DNA of 5,129 nt from Nitrospirota bacterium (GTDB lineage: Bacteria > Nitrospirota > UBA9217). Position 1 is the stretch's first letter. The number at the start of each line of letters is the position of its first letter. The notes beneath the pieces are model-generated. The model did no database searches. It had not been told where the DNA came from and saw nothing but the letters and a program-made list of their open reading frames with translations. Made by a program: the position numbers and the translations under genes. The stretch covers positions 1 through 5,129 of the forward strand of contig JAJYKN010000151.1 of assembly GCA_021788515.1 (NCBI GenBank). The letters run 5' to 3'. Shown piece after piece: positions 4,838 to 5,129 of the stretch.

Positions 4838-5129
4838 ATGATCCAAAAAATACTCCTCATCACTCCGCCCTTTACGCAGCTCAATACCCCCTATCCCGCA
4901 TCAGCCTATTTAAAGGGTTTCCTGAAATTGCACGGTCACGACGTGCGCCAGGCTGATTTGGGGATTGAGCTGATCAATGATATTTTTTCCCAAGACGGTT
5001 TTTTGCGGCTTTTCTCTTTTGCAAAAAAGAACCGGCCAAAGCTTTCGCAAAATTCTGTTCGTATCCTGCACAATGAAGCAAACTATCTCCAGACCGTTGA
5101 GCCGGTGATGAACTTTTTGCACTACCAAG
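4838..5129 (+). CDS. Probable B12-binding-type radical SAM protein, N-terminal fragment
   Basis: The frame from ATG 4838 stays open to the end of the window, giving 97 residues of a longer protein. The start MIQKILLITPPFTQLNTPYP, followed by ASAYLKGFLKLHGHDVRQADLGIELI, closely resembles the N-terminal Rossmann-like, cobalamin-binding-type domain of a radical SAM family: a first beta strand, the TPP turn, a helix that lays out a substrate or cofactor pocket, and a second strand ending in an acidic residue (D40). The diagnostic CxxxCxxC iron-sulfur motif would come later and is not in the window, so the radical SAM call rests on this N-terminal likeness. A DxHxxG cobalamin-ligand motif is not seen in the visible part. 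The start is supported by AAGGA 8 bases upstream and a candidate promoter at 4763-4791. The gene is divergent from the GAF gene. The substrate cannot be inferred. Confidence 0.75.
   Translation, partial: MIQKILLITPPFTQLNTPYPASAYLKGFLKLHGHDVRQADLGIELINDIFSQDGFLRLFSFAKKNRPKLSQNSVRILHNEANYLQTVEPVMNFLHYQ

Noticed and set aside
4910..5128. Minus-strand open frame opposite the radical SAM gene
   Set aside because: The plus-strand frame gives a recognisable protein N-terminus with a ribosome site; the antisense frame is a shadow.

Overview
The window (about 55% G+C by eye) is a bacterial chromosomal segment with six genes, two of them cut by the window edges. The gene content (RecQ, an RlmA-type rRNA methyltransferase, a CspA-type cold-shock protein, a GAF-domain protein beside a single-domain response regulator, and the start of a radical SAM-type protein) and the style of the GAF and receiver proteins suggest a Gram-negative soil or sediment lineage such as Desulfobacterota/Geobacter-like or Nitrospirota. 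That placement is an impression from protein style, not a computed assignment. No phage, transposase, CRISPR, tRNA or rRNA gene is visible.

Layout. On the plus strand: the C-terminal part of recQ (1-1065); a 236-bp gap holding a long imperfect inverted repeat (1121-1219); an rlmA-like gene (1302-2165); a short gap with a sigma70-type promoter and a terminator-like leader hairpin; a cold-shock gene (2370-2570) with its own terminator; a gap with a 16-bp perfect tandem repeat, a second strong promoter and a second leader hairpin; and a 129-aa protein of unknown function (2860-3249). On the minus strand, converging on it: a coiled-coil/GAF protein (3761-4600) followed by a stand-alone receiver domain (3283-3660). 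Divergently, on the plus strand, a probable B12-binding radical SAM protein begins at 4838 and runs off the right end.

How the parts relate. RecQ (DNA repair), RlmA (23S rRNA modification) and the cold-shock protein (RNA chaperone) look like separate housekeeping units rather than one operon. The most unusual pattern is that the cold-shock gene and the unknown 129-aa gene share the same upstream layout: a promoter with a 17-bp spacer, then about 36 bp, then a hairpin whose 3' arm reads CTTTGTGGC followed by a T run, then a good Shine-Dalgarno site and a small gene. This suggests shared premature termination or attenuation, and perhaps a shared stress response. The GAF and receiver genes probably form a small signalling module without a visible kinase or output domain.

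The window contains no obvious large novel system. The paired leader elements and the uncharacterised 129-aa protein are the items most worth following up.
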